A stretch of DNA of 50,706 bases from Butyrivibrio sp. (GCA_017620235.1 JAFZQT010000005.1:1-50706), one strand, 5' to 3'; positions 16,962 through 25,345 are shown, numbered from the stretch's first letter. Program-made: numbers and translations. The notes: generated from the letters alone by a model not told the origin.

Positions 16962-16979
16962 TGAATCGGCGGTTTTATT

Positions 16980-17438
16980 ATGGCAAGATTTGTCTATAGG
17001 ATGCAGAACATCCTGAATATCAAGCAAAAGACCGAGGGACAGGTAAAGATGGAATTTGCGGCTGCCCAAGCGGAGCTTAACAAGCAGTACGATATTCTGG
17101 ATGAATATGTGAAAAGAAAAGAGAATTACCTTATCGAGGCTGAGAAGCTGAGAAATGAAGCCAGTCTGAGACTTCAGGAAATATTGGATAACCAGTATGC
17201 CACCGCTCAGATGGATGTTATGATCGCGTCTCAGTCGAGGATAATAAAAGAATATGAAGCTGAGGTCGAAAAAGTCAGAGTAAAGCTTACAAGGGCGATT
17301 CAGGAGAGAAAAATGCAGGAGACGTTGAGAGACAGGGCTTATGCAGAGTATCTTGAGGAAGAAAAGCAGGAAGAAGCTAAAGAAAACGATCAGAGAAGCA
17401 GCTTTATATATGGGCAAAGACAACAGGAGAAGAAGTAA
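16980..17438 (+). CDS. fliJ: Flagellar export chaperone FliJ
   Basis: This 152-residue protein is predicted to be almost wholly a two-helix antiparallel coiled coil rich in Glu, Lys, Arg and Gln. It begins with the family-typical RFVYRMQNILNIKQKTE. FliJ sits in the pore of the FliI hexamer and couples ATPase and proton-driven export through FlhA. Sequence conservation in FliJ is low, so the call rests on size, coiled-coil character and position between fliI and the MotE-like gene. The ribosome binding site is weak (CGGCGG). Confidence 0.85.
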   Translation: MARFVYRMQNILNIKQKTEGQVKMEFAAAQAELNKQYDILDEYVKRKENYLIEAEKLRNEASLRLQEILDNQYATAQMDVMIASQSRIIKEYEAEVEKVRVKLTRAIQERKMQETLRDRAYAEYLEEEKQEEAKENDQRSSFIYGQRQQEKK

Positions 17439-17440
17439 TT

Positions 17441-18388
17441 ATGGCTGATCTGGAGATGCCGTTGTCACCTTTTGAGGATCAGAAGGCGGCAAGAGCAAAG
17501 CTTAAAGCTGACAAATTAGAATATAGGAAAAAACTCAAAGAACAGAGGAAAGCAGATAAGGAAAAGTTGCATGAGTTTGCTGAGAGATCGGCAGAGCTCA
17601 GCGGTGACGATGCGGGCGGAATAGCAACTATCGTTATCACTTTTTTCATTGTTCTTATTTGGCTTGCTATAATGGCACTTCTTATAAAGTTTAATGTAGG
17701 AAATTTCGGATCCGATATTATGGCACCGCTTATCAGGGATATTCCTGTTGTGAATGCTATTTTGCCCAAGGAAGCAAGAACAGATACGGCTGTACAATCC
17801 GATGAGCCGATTGATTTCAGCACAGAAGGAAGCGAGAGCGGCGGCATACAGACTTTAGATGAGGCTAATGCCTATATAAAGAGACTTGAGAAGGCTCTTC
17901 AGTCAGAAATGGAACAGAACAGCAGCTACGCTTCTACAATAGACAGACTTGAGGCTGAGGTTGCGAGACTTGAGCCGTTTGAACAGCAGCAAAAAGAATT
18001 TTATGAGGAGAGGGCTTCTTTTTATAACAGTATAGTTTATAACGACAATGCGCCCGATCCCGAAGAATATGCTAAATATTTTGAGCAGATCGATCCTGAT
18101 ACGGCAGAAAAGATCTATGAAAGAATCAAGCGTGAAGAGGGCGAAGATGCCGCTATCAAGGCATTTGCAACAACTTATTCCGGAATGAAGGCAAAAGCGG
18201 CTGCAAAAATCTTTGATGAGATGGTAAATGAGAATCAGATCGAGCTTGTTTCGAAGATTTTGGCACAGATGAGCGTTGAGAACAGAGGAGATATTCTTGC
18301 CCAGATGAAGGAAGAGAATGCGGCAAAGCTCACTCAGCTCCTCGAGCCCAATGCGCTTAAGAATAAATCCACCAAAGTTACGGGATAA
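17441..18388 (+). CDS. MotE-like membrane coiled-coil protein (YlxF position)
   Basis: This 315-residue protein has a charged cytoplasmic N-terminus (1-55), one membrane helix (about 59-84, ATIVITFFIVLIWLAIMAL), a coiled coil (about 140-195) and a C-terminal region (about 205-305) built of short helices like the MgtE intracellular N domain (EQIDPDTAEKIYERI, AAAKIFDEM, ILAQMSVENRGDILAQM). This is the layout of MotE/YlxF/FlbB proteins, which in other bacteria chaperone or position the stator. It occupies the ylxF position between fliJ and fliK and starts two bases after the fliJ stop. The family assignment is fairly sure; the precise function here is inferred. Confidence 0.75.
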   Translation: MADLEMPLSPFEDQKAARAKLKADKLEYRKKLKEQRKADKEKLHEFAERSAELSGDDAGGIATIVITFFIVLIWLAIMALLIKFNVGNFGSDIMAPLIRDIPVVNAILPKEARTDTAVQSDEPIDFSTEGSESGGIQTLDEANAYIKRLEKALQSEMEQNSSYASTIDRLEAEVARLEPFEQQQKEFYEERASFYNSIVYNDNAPDPEEYAKYFEQIDPDTAEKIYERIKREEGEDAAIKAFATTYSGMKAKAAAKIFDEMVNENQIELVSKILAQMSVENRGDILAQMKEENAAKLTQLLEPNALKNKSTKVTG

Positions 18389-18415
18389 TTTCATTAAAAA
18401 CTTTTGAATTATGTA

Positions 18416-18442
18416 TAAAGGTTTAAGATATTAAGCCGATAT
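18416..18442 (+). promoter_or_regulatory. Internal sigma-28 promoter before fliK
   Basis: TAAA (18416-18419) and GCCGATAT (18435-18442) are separated by exactly 15 bases, which is the Firmicutes sigma-28 (SigD/FliA) consensus. It lies in a 124-base gap, 71 bases upstream of fliK. It should give FliA-dependent extra transcription of fliK, flgD, the TIGR02530-like gene and flgE. Confidence 0.75.
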
Positions 18443-18512
18443 AAAGTATGGAATGTCATGGTCTAATTATGTGATCATGCATTCCGGAAACTAAATACAT
18501 AAGGAGGAAGCT

Positions 18513-20000
18513 ATGAACAGTGCGGCAAATCCAATCAATGTAGCCATGAACATTATGGCTAACAGCACTGTAGCCTCAAATGTTTCTGCCGTAACAATGC
18601 CTGAAGGGTATAATGCAAAAGCTTCAACAAGCTTTGATAATATCCTGAATCAGGCGAGTAACACGGTGACACAGCTCAATACTTCCAATGTATCGAAGGA
18701 AACGGCTGTGCCGAAGGATAAGACAGATGTTAATGTATCGACGCAGAAGGAAACTGCGAATGTCGCTACAAAGGATGTAGAAAGCGACAACACGAACATG
18801 GAAAACAAGTTTGTTGATACAGAAAACAAAGTGGTTGCGGAAGAGACAAATGGCAAGGAAGTCAGCGAAGAGCTACAGGATGCCATTGCAGAAGAAGGCA
18901 AGAAGCTGATTACCCAAATTGCAGAAGAGCTTGACGTATCTGAGGAAGATGTCGTTAATGCGATGCAGGCACTGGGAATCACAGCGGCAGACCTGTTCAA
19001 ACCTGAAAATCTGATACAGCTGGTTACAACTGTAGGAGGACAGGAACAGGCGGTAAATCTTATCACAGACTCAGACCTCTATACATCATTGCAGGACCTC
19101 ATGGAGGATGCGGATGGTATGAGAAGCGAACTTATGAATGAGTTTGGCTTAACTGAGGAAGATTTTGAAACCGTTGTCAGCAACATGCATGAGGAATTTT
19201 CTCAAGTGACGGAAAAAGATGTGCAGAAGGATGCGGAGCCTTTGATCGAGATAAACGATCTAAGACCTGGCAGAAATATCGAGAAGCCTTTGGATAAGGA
19301 AATCCACAAGGATGTTCAGAAAGAGATTTCTGTAGACAGAACCGATGCATTTAAAGATGAATTCAAACCCGTCGAAAATTCCAACAACACAACAAAAAAC
19401 AACAATCAGTCAGGAAACTATGATCACGGATCACATGGAACGACCGTATTTAATCAATTCCTAAATGGAGTTACGGATGCGATCAATGGCACGACGGCAG
19501 CTGAAGAGATGCTTGCGTATACGGACAGAGCCCAGATGGAGAACATCGTGAGGCAGATCACGGAAAAGATCACTGTTTCGGCAAGCGAAGATGTGACCAA
19601 GATGGAGCTTCAGCTTCACCCGGCAAGTCTCGGTAATGTAAATATCCTTCTTACAAGCGGCAAGGACGGTATTGTAGCAAGGTTTACAGCACAGAACGAG
19701 ATTGTAAAAGAAGCTGTAGAGAGCCAGATGATCCAACTTCAGCAGAAATTTGAAGCACAGGGAATTAAAGTTAATTCCATCGAAGTTACGGTTTCAAGCC
19801 ACGCTTTTGAAGAGAATCTTCAGCAGCAGGGCGGAAGCGCAGGAAATAACGAGCAGGCTTCAAAAGGTAGAAAAGGACTTCGAAGAATAAATCTGCTGGA
19901 TGCAGATGATATTGCAAGCGAAGCAGAAATGGATGATGCCGAGAGAATATCGGCTCAGATGATGGCAATGAGTGGAAACACTGTTGATTTCAGTGCATAA
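18513..20000 (+). CDS. fliK: Flagellar hook-length control protein FliK
   Basis: This 495-residue export substrate measures the hook and triggers the FlhB specificity switch. The N-terminal two thirds (1-320) are low-complexity, acidic and Asn/Thr/Val-rich, the expected molecular-ruler region. The C-terminal Flg_hook domain (about 350-440) contains ELQLHPASLGNVNI and the typical IVARFTAQNEIVKEAVES. The start follows AAGGAGGA. It is the first gene after the sigma-28 promoter at 18416. Confidence 0.9.
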   Translation: MNSAANPINVAMNIMANSTVASNVSAVTMPEGYNAKASTSFDNILNQASNTVTQLNTSNVSKETAVPKDKTDVNVSTQKETANVATKDVESDNTNMENKFVDTENKVVAEETNGKEVSEELQDAIAEEGKKLITQIAEELDVSEEDVVNAMQALGITAADLFKPENLIQLVTTVGGQEQAVNLITDSDLYTSLQDLMEDADGMRSELMNEFGLTEEDFETVVSNMHEEFSQVTEKDVQKDAEPLIEINDLRPGRNIEKPLDKEIHKDVQKEISVDRTDAFKDEFKPVENSNNTTKNNNQSGNYDHGSHGTTVFNQFLNGVTDAINGTTAAEEMLAYTDRAQMENIVRQITEKITVSASEDVTKMELQLHPASLGNVNILLTSGKDGIVARFTAQNEIVKEAVESQMIQLQQKFEAQGIKVNSIEVTVSSHAFEENLQQQGGSAGNNEQASKGRKGLRRINLLDADDIASEAEMDDAERISAQMMAMSGNTVDFSA

Positions 20001-20021
20001 GCGTGCCGGAAAGAGGTTATT

Positions 20022-20891
20022 ATGTCAGATGTAAATTCTGTTAGTGCAATAATTAAAGATGGTGAAGTTGTAAATGCGGATAGCAAGAAGCAGTCCAAGG
20101 ACATGAATTCTGCAGCAAAGGGTTACGACAAGGATTCTTTTCTTAAGATCCTTGTCGCCCAGATGAAGTATCAGGATCCTATGGAGCCTACTTCCAATAC
20201 TGAATACATTTCACAGTATGCTACATTTACTCAGGTTGAGCAGATGAACAACATGGCTAACGCTATGAGCTTATCAAGAGCATCTGATATGGTTGGAAAA
20301 ACTGTCAGAATAAAGCAGGTCAATGCCGACACAGGTAAGACTTCTGAAACTGAAGGTGTTGTTGATTATGTTACTTATAGTGGGAACAAGGCATACCTTA
20401 ATATTGATGGCTCAAGCTACGATATTGATGATGTTACAGATGTTCTTTCACCTGAATATGCAAATATGCTTGCGGTTGTAAAAGACTTTAAAGAAAATGT
20501 AGATTCACTTCCGAATACACTTGAGCTTGTAAGTCTCGCTGACTATGAGAACAAGATAAATTCTTTGAACGAATATTATCAGGGGCTTGATAAGGAAACT
20601 CAGGGGCTTATCGGCAAGGATTACGAAACTGCGCTTACCCAGTATGTCAATAGAATAAAGGATGTCAGAACTTCATTTAATGCATTTCTGGGTGAGATTG
20701 ACAAGCTTCCGGCACTTGAAGAGATCAATCTTGCAGGCTACGGAAAAAAGATTGATTCCTTGTACAATGATTATTTGAATTATGATTGGAGCACAAGACA
20801 GCTTGTTGATGACAGCCGCAAAACATATCTTCTTGAACGAGTTAACAAGATAGATGATCTTAGAGGCAATGCGCACAGGACACTAAGTTAA
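20022..20891 (+). CDS. flgD: Hook-capping protein FlgD with two extra C-terminal helical repeats
   Basis: FlgD caps the growing hook and is needed for FlgE polymerisation. The N-terminal FlgD signature DSFLKILVAQMKYQDPMEP (residues 38-56) and FTQVEQMNNM are clear, and residues 85-141 form a beta-rich domain ending at VTDV, where the short Bacillus FlgD stops. Here about 145 residues follow, made of two related helical units (about 160-216 and 225-281) sharing the pattern DxLP...L..Y..KI.SL...Y......L.......Y...Y.NRI.D.R. Similar helical repeats occur in Firmicutes surface proteins (recollection, not searched). The start follows AAAGAGG. The core call is secure; the role of the repeats is unknown. 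Confidence 0.93.
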   Translation: MSDVNSVSAIIKDGEVVNADSKKQSKDMNSAAKGYDKDSFLKILVAQMKYQDPMEPTSNTEYISQYATFTQVEQMNNMANAMSLSRASDMVGKTVRIKQVNADTGKTSETEGVVDYVTYSGNKAYLNIDGSSYDIDDVTDVLSPEYANMLAVVKDFKENVDSLPNTLELVSLADYENKINSLNEYYQGLDKETQGLIGKDYETALTQYVNRIKDVRTSFNAFLGEIDKLPALEEINLAGYGKKIDSLYNDYLNYDWSTRQLVDDSRKTYLLERVNKIDDLRGNAHRTLS

Positions 20892-20917
20892 ACGGTGAAA
20901 TTTAGGAGGGATAAGCA

Positions 20918-21343
20918 ATGACAATGGATGGTCGTCAGTTCATGTCTATTGGGCAGGTGCAGGATCAGTATTTAAACGGCAATGTGCCCAAGACAGATAA
21001 GAATAAACAAAATATTCCCACAGGTGAAAATTCTTTTGCATCTGTTCTAAATAAAATCCAAGAGTCTGCCGATAATAATATCAGCACGGAGAATCTTAGA
21101 TTTTCTAAGCATGCCGTGAACAGACTCAGCGACAGAAACATCGAGCTTTCTGAGGATCAGATGCAGAGGCTTAACCGTGGAAAAGCTGAGGCCGGTGAAA
21201 AGGGAATAAAAGAGTCACTTATTTTGGTTGACCAGCTTGCTTTTATAGTAAATGTTCCCAATAACATGGTAGTAACAGCTATGGATCAGACAGAAAACAA
21301 AAATAATGTATTTACAATCATAGACGGTGCAGTGATCGTATGA
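20918..21343 (+). CDS. Flagellar operon protein, TIGR02530-like
   Basis: This 141-residue protein is predicted to be soluble. Its C-terminal half carries the family pattern FSKHAVNRLSDRNIELSEDQMQRL followed by AEAGEKGIKESLILVDQLAFIVNVPNNMVVTA and a closing FTIIDGAVIV, which match the 'flagellar operon protein' family found next to flgE in many Firmicutes. Its function is not established to my knowledge; the location between the hook cap and the hook subunit suggests a role in hook assembly or its regulation. The start follows AGGAGGG. The final 120 residues are the conserved part; residues 1-50 look disordered. Confidence 0.82.
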   Translation: MTMDGRQFMSIGQVQDQYLNGNVPKTDKNKQNIPTGENSFASVLNKIQESADNNISTENLRFSKHAVNRLSDRNIELSEDQMQRLNRGKAEAGEKGIKESLILVDQLAFIVNVPNNMVVTAMDQTENKNNVFTIIDGAVIV

Positions 21344-21451
21344 TTGGACCGAAGCGGCAAACAGGCCTGAAGTGCCATGCCGTCAGGAAATCTTAACTTC
21401 CCGACCGACAGAAGGAAGTTCTTAGACGAAAATCACATCGCATCCGTCCAA
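21344..21451 (+). ncRNA. Putative structured leader of flgE
   Basis: The 148-base gap before flgE contains several helices that nest into one fold. A closing stem TTGGAC/GTCCAA joins 21344-21349 with 21446-21451. A 7-bp hairpin AACTTCC/GGAAGTT joins 21395-21401 with 21414-21420. Two interleaved 5-bp helices, CGGCA/TGCCG (21355-21359 with 21378-21382) and CCTGA/TCAGG (21366-21370 with 21383-21387), could form a pseudoknot or be alternatives. It matches no RNA family that I recognise, and no covariation could be tested. Confidence 0.35.
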
Positions 21452-21491
21452 AATCAAACTTTCAATTTTTTATGATGGAGGACTTTGCCTT

Positions 21492-24400
21492 ATGATGAGA
21501 GCTCTTTACTCTGGTGTAGCAGGACTTAAGACACACCAGACCAAAATGGACGTTATTGGTAACAACATCGCTAACGTTAACACAACTTCTTACAAATCAC
21601 AGTCAATAACATTCTCTGATCTTATGTATCAGACAACTCAGACAGCTTCAGGCGCAACTGAGACAAAGGGTGGTATCAACCCTCGTCAGATTGGTCTTGG
21701 TGCTAAGTCAGGAGCTATCAATACAGCGATCACATCTCAGGGTACAACTCAGACAACAAACAACCCTTTTGATATTATGATAAACGGTGAGGCATTCTTT
21801 GTTGTTAACAACGGAGTAGAGAATCTTTATACAAGAGACGGCTCTTTCTATATTGATGGAGCAGGAAACCTTGCTATGCAGTCAAACGGATATCTTGTAC
21901 AGGGATGGGCTGCACAGGAAGATAGAGAAACCGGCGCTATTACAGTTAATAAGAATGGCGGTCTTTCAAGCCTTCAGCTTATGAGTGCAGGAAACTATAC
22001 ATATGCACCTGCTTCTACAACTGCTGCATATTTTGATGGAAATATCGATTCTCAGGATACGAATCTTACTGCTACCGAAGGTAAGACAATAACTCTTGAG
22101 TTCTATGATAATAAGGGATATCTGTACACAGGTAAATTTAATTTAAGAGATACTAAAGAGAGCGAAGGAGCAGATAATCATCTTTTCGCTTTGACACTTA
22201 CAGATATTATCGATTCAGACGGAAAATCATTAAACAACAGAGGCGATCTCATGAATCAGATTACATTTGGTAATCTTGAAGGGGCTGGCAGAGAGCAAAA
22301 AAATCCTCCTCTTTCCGGATATACTTTTGAGAAAATAACAGGAGATTCCAGTCATATTACAATTAATAAAAGTGGCGGCGATGTTAAGTATGATAATGTG
22401 AAACAAAATGGTATGCTTTTGGATTTAATTTCCGGTTCAAAAGCAGGGCTTCTTGAGAGTGTTTATGGCCTCACATTAAATAATGTAAAGAGTTTGTATG
22501 GCGAGAATTATGATAATGCAACCTATAGTATTAATGGTGCTGGAGCTATTACGGTTAAATATCCGGTTACAGATATTAGTTCTCAAGAGTGTAACGGAAC
22601 ATATTCTTTCCTTAACCAAAGTGCAGATAAAAAAGATTCTTATTTCATGAATGAATCTACTCAGGTTGCATATAAAGTTCCGGGAACAGGAGATGATGCA
22701 AGCGAACTTTCTGAAGATATTTTGAAAAGTATTTTTAACGTAGGAGATGCTGATATAAGTGTATATAAAAGCAACAATTTTATATATGAGTTTTCGAATG
22801 ATGATAATACATTAAATTTTTACAAAAAAACATATAATTTAAGTACGGGAAATAAATTACATCAGATTACTAATGACGTTTTAGAGGAGTTTAATTATAT
22901 TGGTGATTCATCGAGGACACTTAATCAGATAATTAGTGGATATCCGGCAACAATTCAACAGAATCTCCGTTATTCATATTCAAATGATGGCGGTGTCACA
23001 TTGACTTTGGTTGAACAAAAGGATAGTGTAGCGCAAAGTCCTGTTACATCTGAAACGCTTGGTATTGATGGAGACATTTTGTCGAATTTCTTTACAACTA
23101 AGTGGAATAAAAAGTATGGCGGTAGTGATGCAGAAGCTTTTTCTTATGAAGATTTACAAAAAATAGCAAACGGAACATATGGTGCTCCATTTGATGATAA
23201 TGATAAAGGGACTGCAAATACAATCATCGAGAAAGTTGATAGCGCATTAGGAAGTGATAAAGCTACTGCGAATAATATTATGATTATAATAAGTGGTTTA
23301 ACTGGTTCGTATGCAGCAACAGTTTCATATGGGAAGCCTGGGGTTGTAGAAACACCATATCCAAACGCCAATACAAGCTATAAAAAAGCTTACCCTGCTA
23401 AAAAGTTTACATTCACTGGTGGTGATTTTGAAATTGGTGAACCTTCATATGTTTTTAAAAGTAGTGATACAGACGATAAGTATTCTAAGTCGTATTATCT
23501 TGTAGATGATAAACGTGATTTCGAATCATTGAATGCAGATTTTCTTAGTGATGTTTTTGGTGTTTCTCTTTCAAATAATGTAAACTATTCTATTTCATTT
23601 GATGATACCGGACTTCTTACTGTAACTCATATGCAAACCGCTCAGGCTCGTCCAATTGCTGATAGTGATTTTTCGGTCGAGGCAGCTGAGGGAATGCTTA
23701 AGTTTTCGTCGAAATCAGCATATAAGAATGTTCCTGTAACGGGTAATATTTCTGATCTTCTTAGCTCAGTTAAAAGTGATAGTACCGGTAAAACAGAGGG
23801 ATTGTTGAGTAAGGTATATGGAATCGGCGATAAAGCGGCTGCGGCTTTTGGAAGTGATGGAACATACGAGATCAATCCTGCAGACGGAAAGATAACTCTT
23901 ACAGTCGGTAACCGTACAATTCAGCTTCAGTTTGATGAAGCTTCCGGTACAATTATTTCTGCTGACGGAGATAAAGTAAGTAAGACTGCAAATATTACAT
24001 TTGGTCTCAATGGTCAGGATACAGAAGGACTTATGGCTTTTGGATTCCAGGCTAATGCAGCAAATGCTGATGAAATGAAGAGAAATCATACAATTTCAAT
24101 TGATTTCTCAACTATCACAAACTATAACACAAGTAAATCTTCAACAATCAAGGCTTTGAAGGGTGACACTCATTCACTTAACACAGGACGTGCAGTTGGT
24201 GAGATGAATGGAATAAATATAAGTGATAACGGTGAGATTTATGCGAATTATTCCAACGGACAGACAAAGCTTTTGGGGCAGATCGCATCTGCAGAGTTTG
24301 CTAATGCTTCAGGTCTTTCAAAGCAGGGTGACAACCTCTATTCATCAACACTTAACTCTGGTGAGGCTACAATTCAGGATATCACAACTGACGGTGGCTA

Positions 24401-24551
24401 CATGAGCACAGGTGTTTTGGAGATGTCAAACGTAGATCTTTCTGCACAGTTTACAGAGATGATCACAACACAGCGTGGATTCCAGGCTAACAGCCGTATC
24501 ATCACAGTATCTGATACACTTCTTGAGGAGCTTACAAACCTTAAGAGATAA
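21492..24551 (+). CDS. flgE: Very large flagellar hook protein FlgE
   Basis: This 1019-residue hook subunit has canonical ends: N-terminal MMRALYSGVAGLKTHQ with VIGNNIANVNTTSYK (residues 1-36), the D1 sequence NPFDIMINGEAFFVV (91-105), and the C-terminal MITTQRGFQANSRIITVSDTLLEELTNLKR helix (990-1019; cited in pieces). Typical FlgE proteins are 260-450 residues. The excess lies in about residues 262-815, which is noticeably AT-richer in codon choice and contains several divergent copies of a unit with the pattern LL..VYG ... Y.I...G.ITV (for example near 319-356, 409-446, 683-713 and 770-806). This centre should be the surface-exposed D2/D3 region. The first of two ATGs is chosen because GGAGGA lies 9 bases upstream. 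Two tandem terminators follow. Confidence 0.94.
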   Translation: MMRALYSGVAGLKTHQTKMDVIGNNIANVNTTSYKSQSITFSDLMYQTTQTASGATETKGGINPRQIGLGAKSGAINTAITSQGTTQTTNNPFDIMINGEAFFVVNNGVENLYTRDGSFYIDGAGNLAMQSNGYLVQGWAAQEDRETGAITVNKNGGLSSLQLMSAGNYTYAPASTTAAYFDGNIDSQDTNLTATEGKTITLEFYDNKGYLYTGKFNLRDTKESEGADNHLFALTLTDIIDSDGKSLNNRGDLMNQITFGNLEGAGREQKNPPLSGYTFEKITGDSSHITINKSGGDVKYDNVKQNGMLLDLISGSKAGLLESVYGLTLNNVKSLYGENYDNATYSINGAGAITVKYPVTDISSQECNGTYSFLNQSADKKDSYFMNESTQVAYKVPGTGDDASELSEDILKSIFNVGDADISVYKSNNFIYEFSNDDNTLNFYKKTYNLSTGNKLHQITNDVLEEFNYIGDSSRTLNQIISGYPATIQQNLRYSYSNDGGVTLTLVEQKDSVAQSPVTSETLGIDGDILSNFFTTKWNKKYGGSDAEAFSYEDLQKIANGTYGAPFDDNDKGTANTIIEKVDSALGSDKATANNIMIIISGLTGSYAATVSYGKPGVVETPYPNANTSYKKAYPAKKFTFTGGDFEIGEPSYVFKSSDTDDKYSKSYYLVDDKRDFESLNADFLSDVFGVSLSNNVNYSISFDDTGLLTVTHMQTAQARPIADSDFSVEAAEGMLKFSSKSAYKNVPVTGNISDLLSSVKSDSTGKTEGLLSKVYGIGDKAAAAFGSDGTYEINPADGKITLTVGNRTIQLQFDEASGTIISADGDKVSKTANITFGLNGQDTEGLMAFGFQANAANADEMKRNHTISIDFSTITNYNTSKSSTIKALKGDTHSLNTGRAVGEMNGINISDNGEIYANYSNGQTKLLGQIASAEFANASGLSKQGDNLYSSTLNSGEATIQDITTDGGYMSTGVLEMSNVDLSAQFTEMITTQRGFQANSRIITVSDTLLEELTNLKR

Positions 24552-24583
24552 TAAATGAATTTAGTTAAATCAAATCATAAGGC

Positions 24584-24619
24584 AAACGCCCATATCCGGT
24601 CGGGGATATGGGCGTTTTT
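24584..24619 (+). terminator. First terminator of the flgB-flgE transcript
   Basis: A perfect 14-bp stem, AAACGCCCATATCC (24584-24597) with GGATATGGGCGTTT (24604-24617), is followed by more T residues. It is one of the strongest hairpins in the window and should end the first flagellar transcript. The opposite strand lacks a T tract here. Confidence 0.85.
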
Positions 24620-24643
24620 AAGCATTTGAGCAAAATGCTTTTT
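24620..24643 (+). terminator. Second, tandem terminator after flgE
   Basis: AAGCATTT (24620-24627) pairs with AAATGCTT (24633-24640) and is followed by TTTTT. It lies directly after the first terminator and overlaps the 3' end of the minus-strand recombinase gene. Confidence 0.65.
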
Positions 24644-25262
24644 AAACAAGTTCAACGTGATTCTGTAGAGCTGCCTCCATTTCTCTGGCGTCTACACCTA
24701 AATATCTCTTGGTTATGTCAGGAGAGGAGTGCTGGAAGAATTCCATTACAAGAACTATATTGTAGCCGTTGGCTTCGTATAAGCACATTCCGCAATATTT
24801 CCTGAAACTGTGTGTCGATACGTTTTCATACCCCAAATACTCGCAAACCTTATGGAGGTATTTCTGAACAGCTCTTTCGCTGATCTTGAATATCAGCTCA
24901 TCGCTTTTGATATCATTTTCTTCGATATATTCTTTCAGATGAGCGTAGTACACTTCTGAAACGGTTTTGTACCGCTTTTTCTTTGTTTTCTTTTCAACTA
25001 TGTTTATCTTATGGATGTTTCCGGATGCAATAAAACATGACGGTTTTAATGAGAGGATATCCTCGATACGTATTCCGAGATTGGCCTCTGCGATGAGTAT
25101 CTCTGCTATTTGCAGGTTTGACCTAAATCTTTTTGAAGCTCCGGTTCTCATTGTTTCTATTATCTCTGTGTATTGCTGCCTTGTGATTGGTACTGTAGCG
25201 TATTGTCCCATATTTATATGTATATCTTGCCTCTCCATGTAATTTTGAGCTGATTTTTCCAT
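24642..25262 (-). CDS. Catalytic-domain-only tyrosine recombinase
   Basis: This 206-residue protein is a site-specific tyrosine recombinase with the full active site: R65 (LGIRIEDIL), a basic beta-hairpin lysine near 94-97, H151-x-x-R154 (HSFRK), H178 (QHSS) and the nucleophile Y187 (TKRYLG). It has no separate N-terminal core-binding (SAM-like) or arm-binding domain, so its size equals FimB/FimE-type invertases rather than phage integrases. It is the only minus-strand gene in the window and lies between flgE and flbD. No Shine-Dalgarno precedes the ATG at 25262, and a 10-bp hairpin abuts it; internal ATGs (codons 9 and 18) are alternative starts. Its substrate site is unknown. Confidence 0.88.
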   Translation of the reverse strand: MEKSAQNYMERQDIHINMGQYATVPITRQQYTEIIETMRTGASKRFRSNLQIAEILIAEANLGIRIEDILSLKPSCFIASGNIHKINIVEKKTKKKRYKTVSEVYYAHLKEYIEENDIKSDELIFKISERAVQKYLHKVCEYLGYENVSTHSFRKYCGMCLYEANGYNIVLVMEFFQHSSPDITKRYLGVDAREMEAALQNHVELV

Positions 25263-25286
25263 AAAAATCGTCAGCGCGATTTTTAT
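25261..25286 (-). promoter_or_regulatory. Hairpin abutting the recombinase start codon
   Basis: ATAAAAATCG (25261-25270) and CGATTTTTAT (25277-25286) form a perfect 10-bp inverted repeat with a 6-base spacer. In the minus-strand transcript it would lie immediately before and partly within the ATG of the recombinase, where a ribosome binding site would be expected. It may damp translation or serve as a binding or recombination site. Confidence 0.5.
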
Positions 25287-25307
25287 AATAAAATTAAGCT
25301 ATTTGAT

Positions 25308-25336
25308 AGTATAAACGCATTTATCGCGTTTTACAA
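25308..25336 (-). promoter_or_regulatory. Recombinase promoter with an inverted repeat in its spacer
   Basis: Read on the minus strand, TTGTAA (25336-25331) and TATACT (25313-25308) are separated by exactly 17 bases. The spacer itself begins AACGC and ends GCGTT, forming an inverted repeat (25313-25331 including flanking bases), a common placement for a repressor operator. Confidence 0.6.
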
Positions 25337-25345
25337 CAATTTTAG

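Noticed and set aside
16479..17423. A 314-codon open frame on the minus strand across fliI/fliJ
   Set aside because: It overlaps two certain genes, has no ribosome binding site, and its product is Leu/Ser/Ile-rich without any family pattern. It is a shadow of the opposite strand's codon bias.
21377..21475. A 32-codon plus-strand frame (starting MPSGNLNF) in the flgE leader
   Set aside because: No Shine-Dalgarno precedes the ATG and it covers the region with RNA-like stems. Possible as a leader peptide but not supportable.
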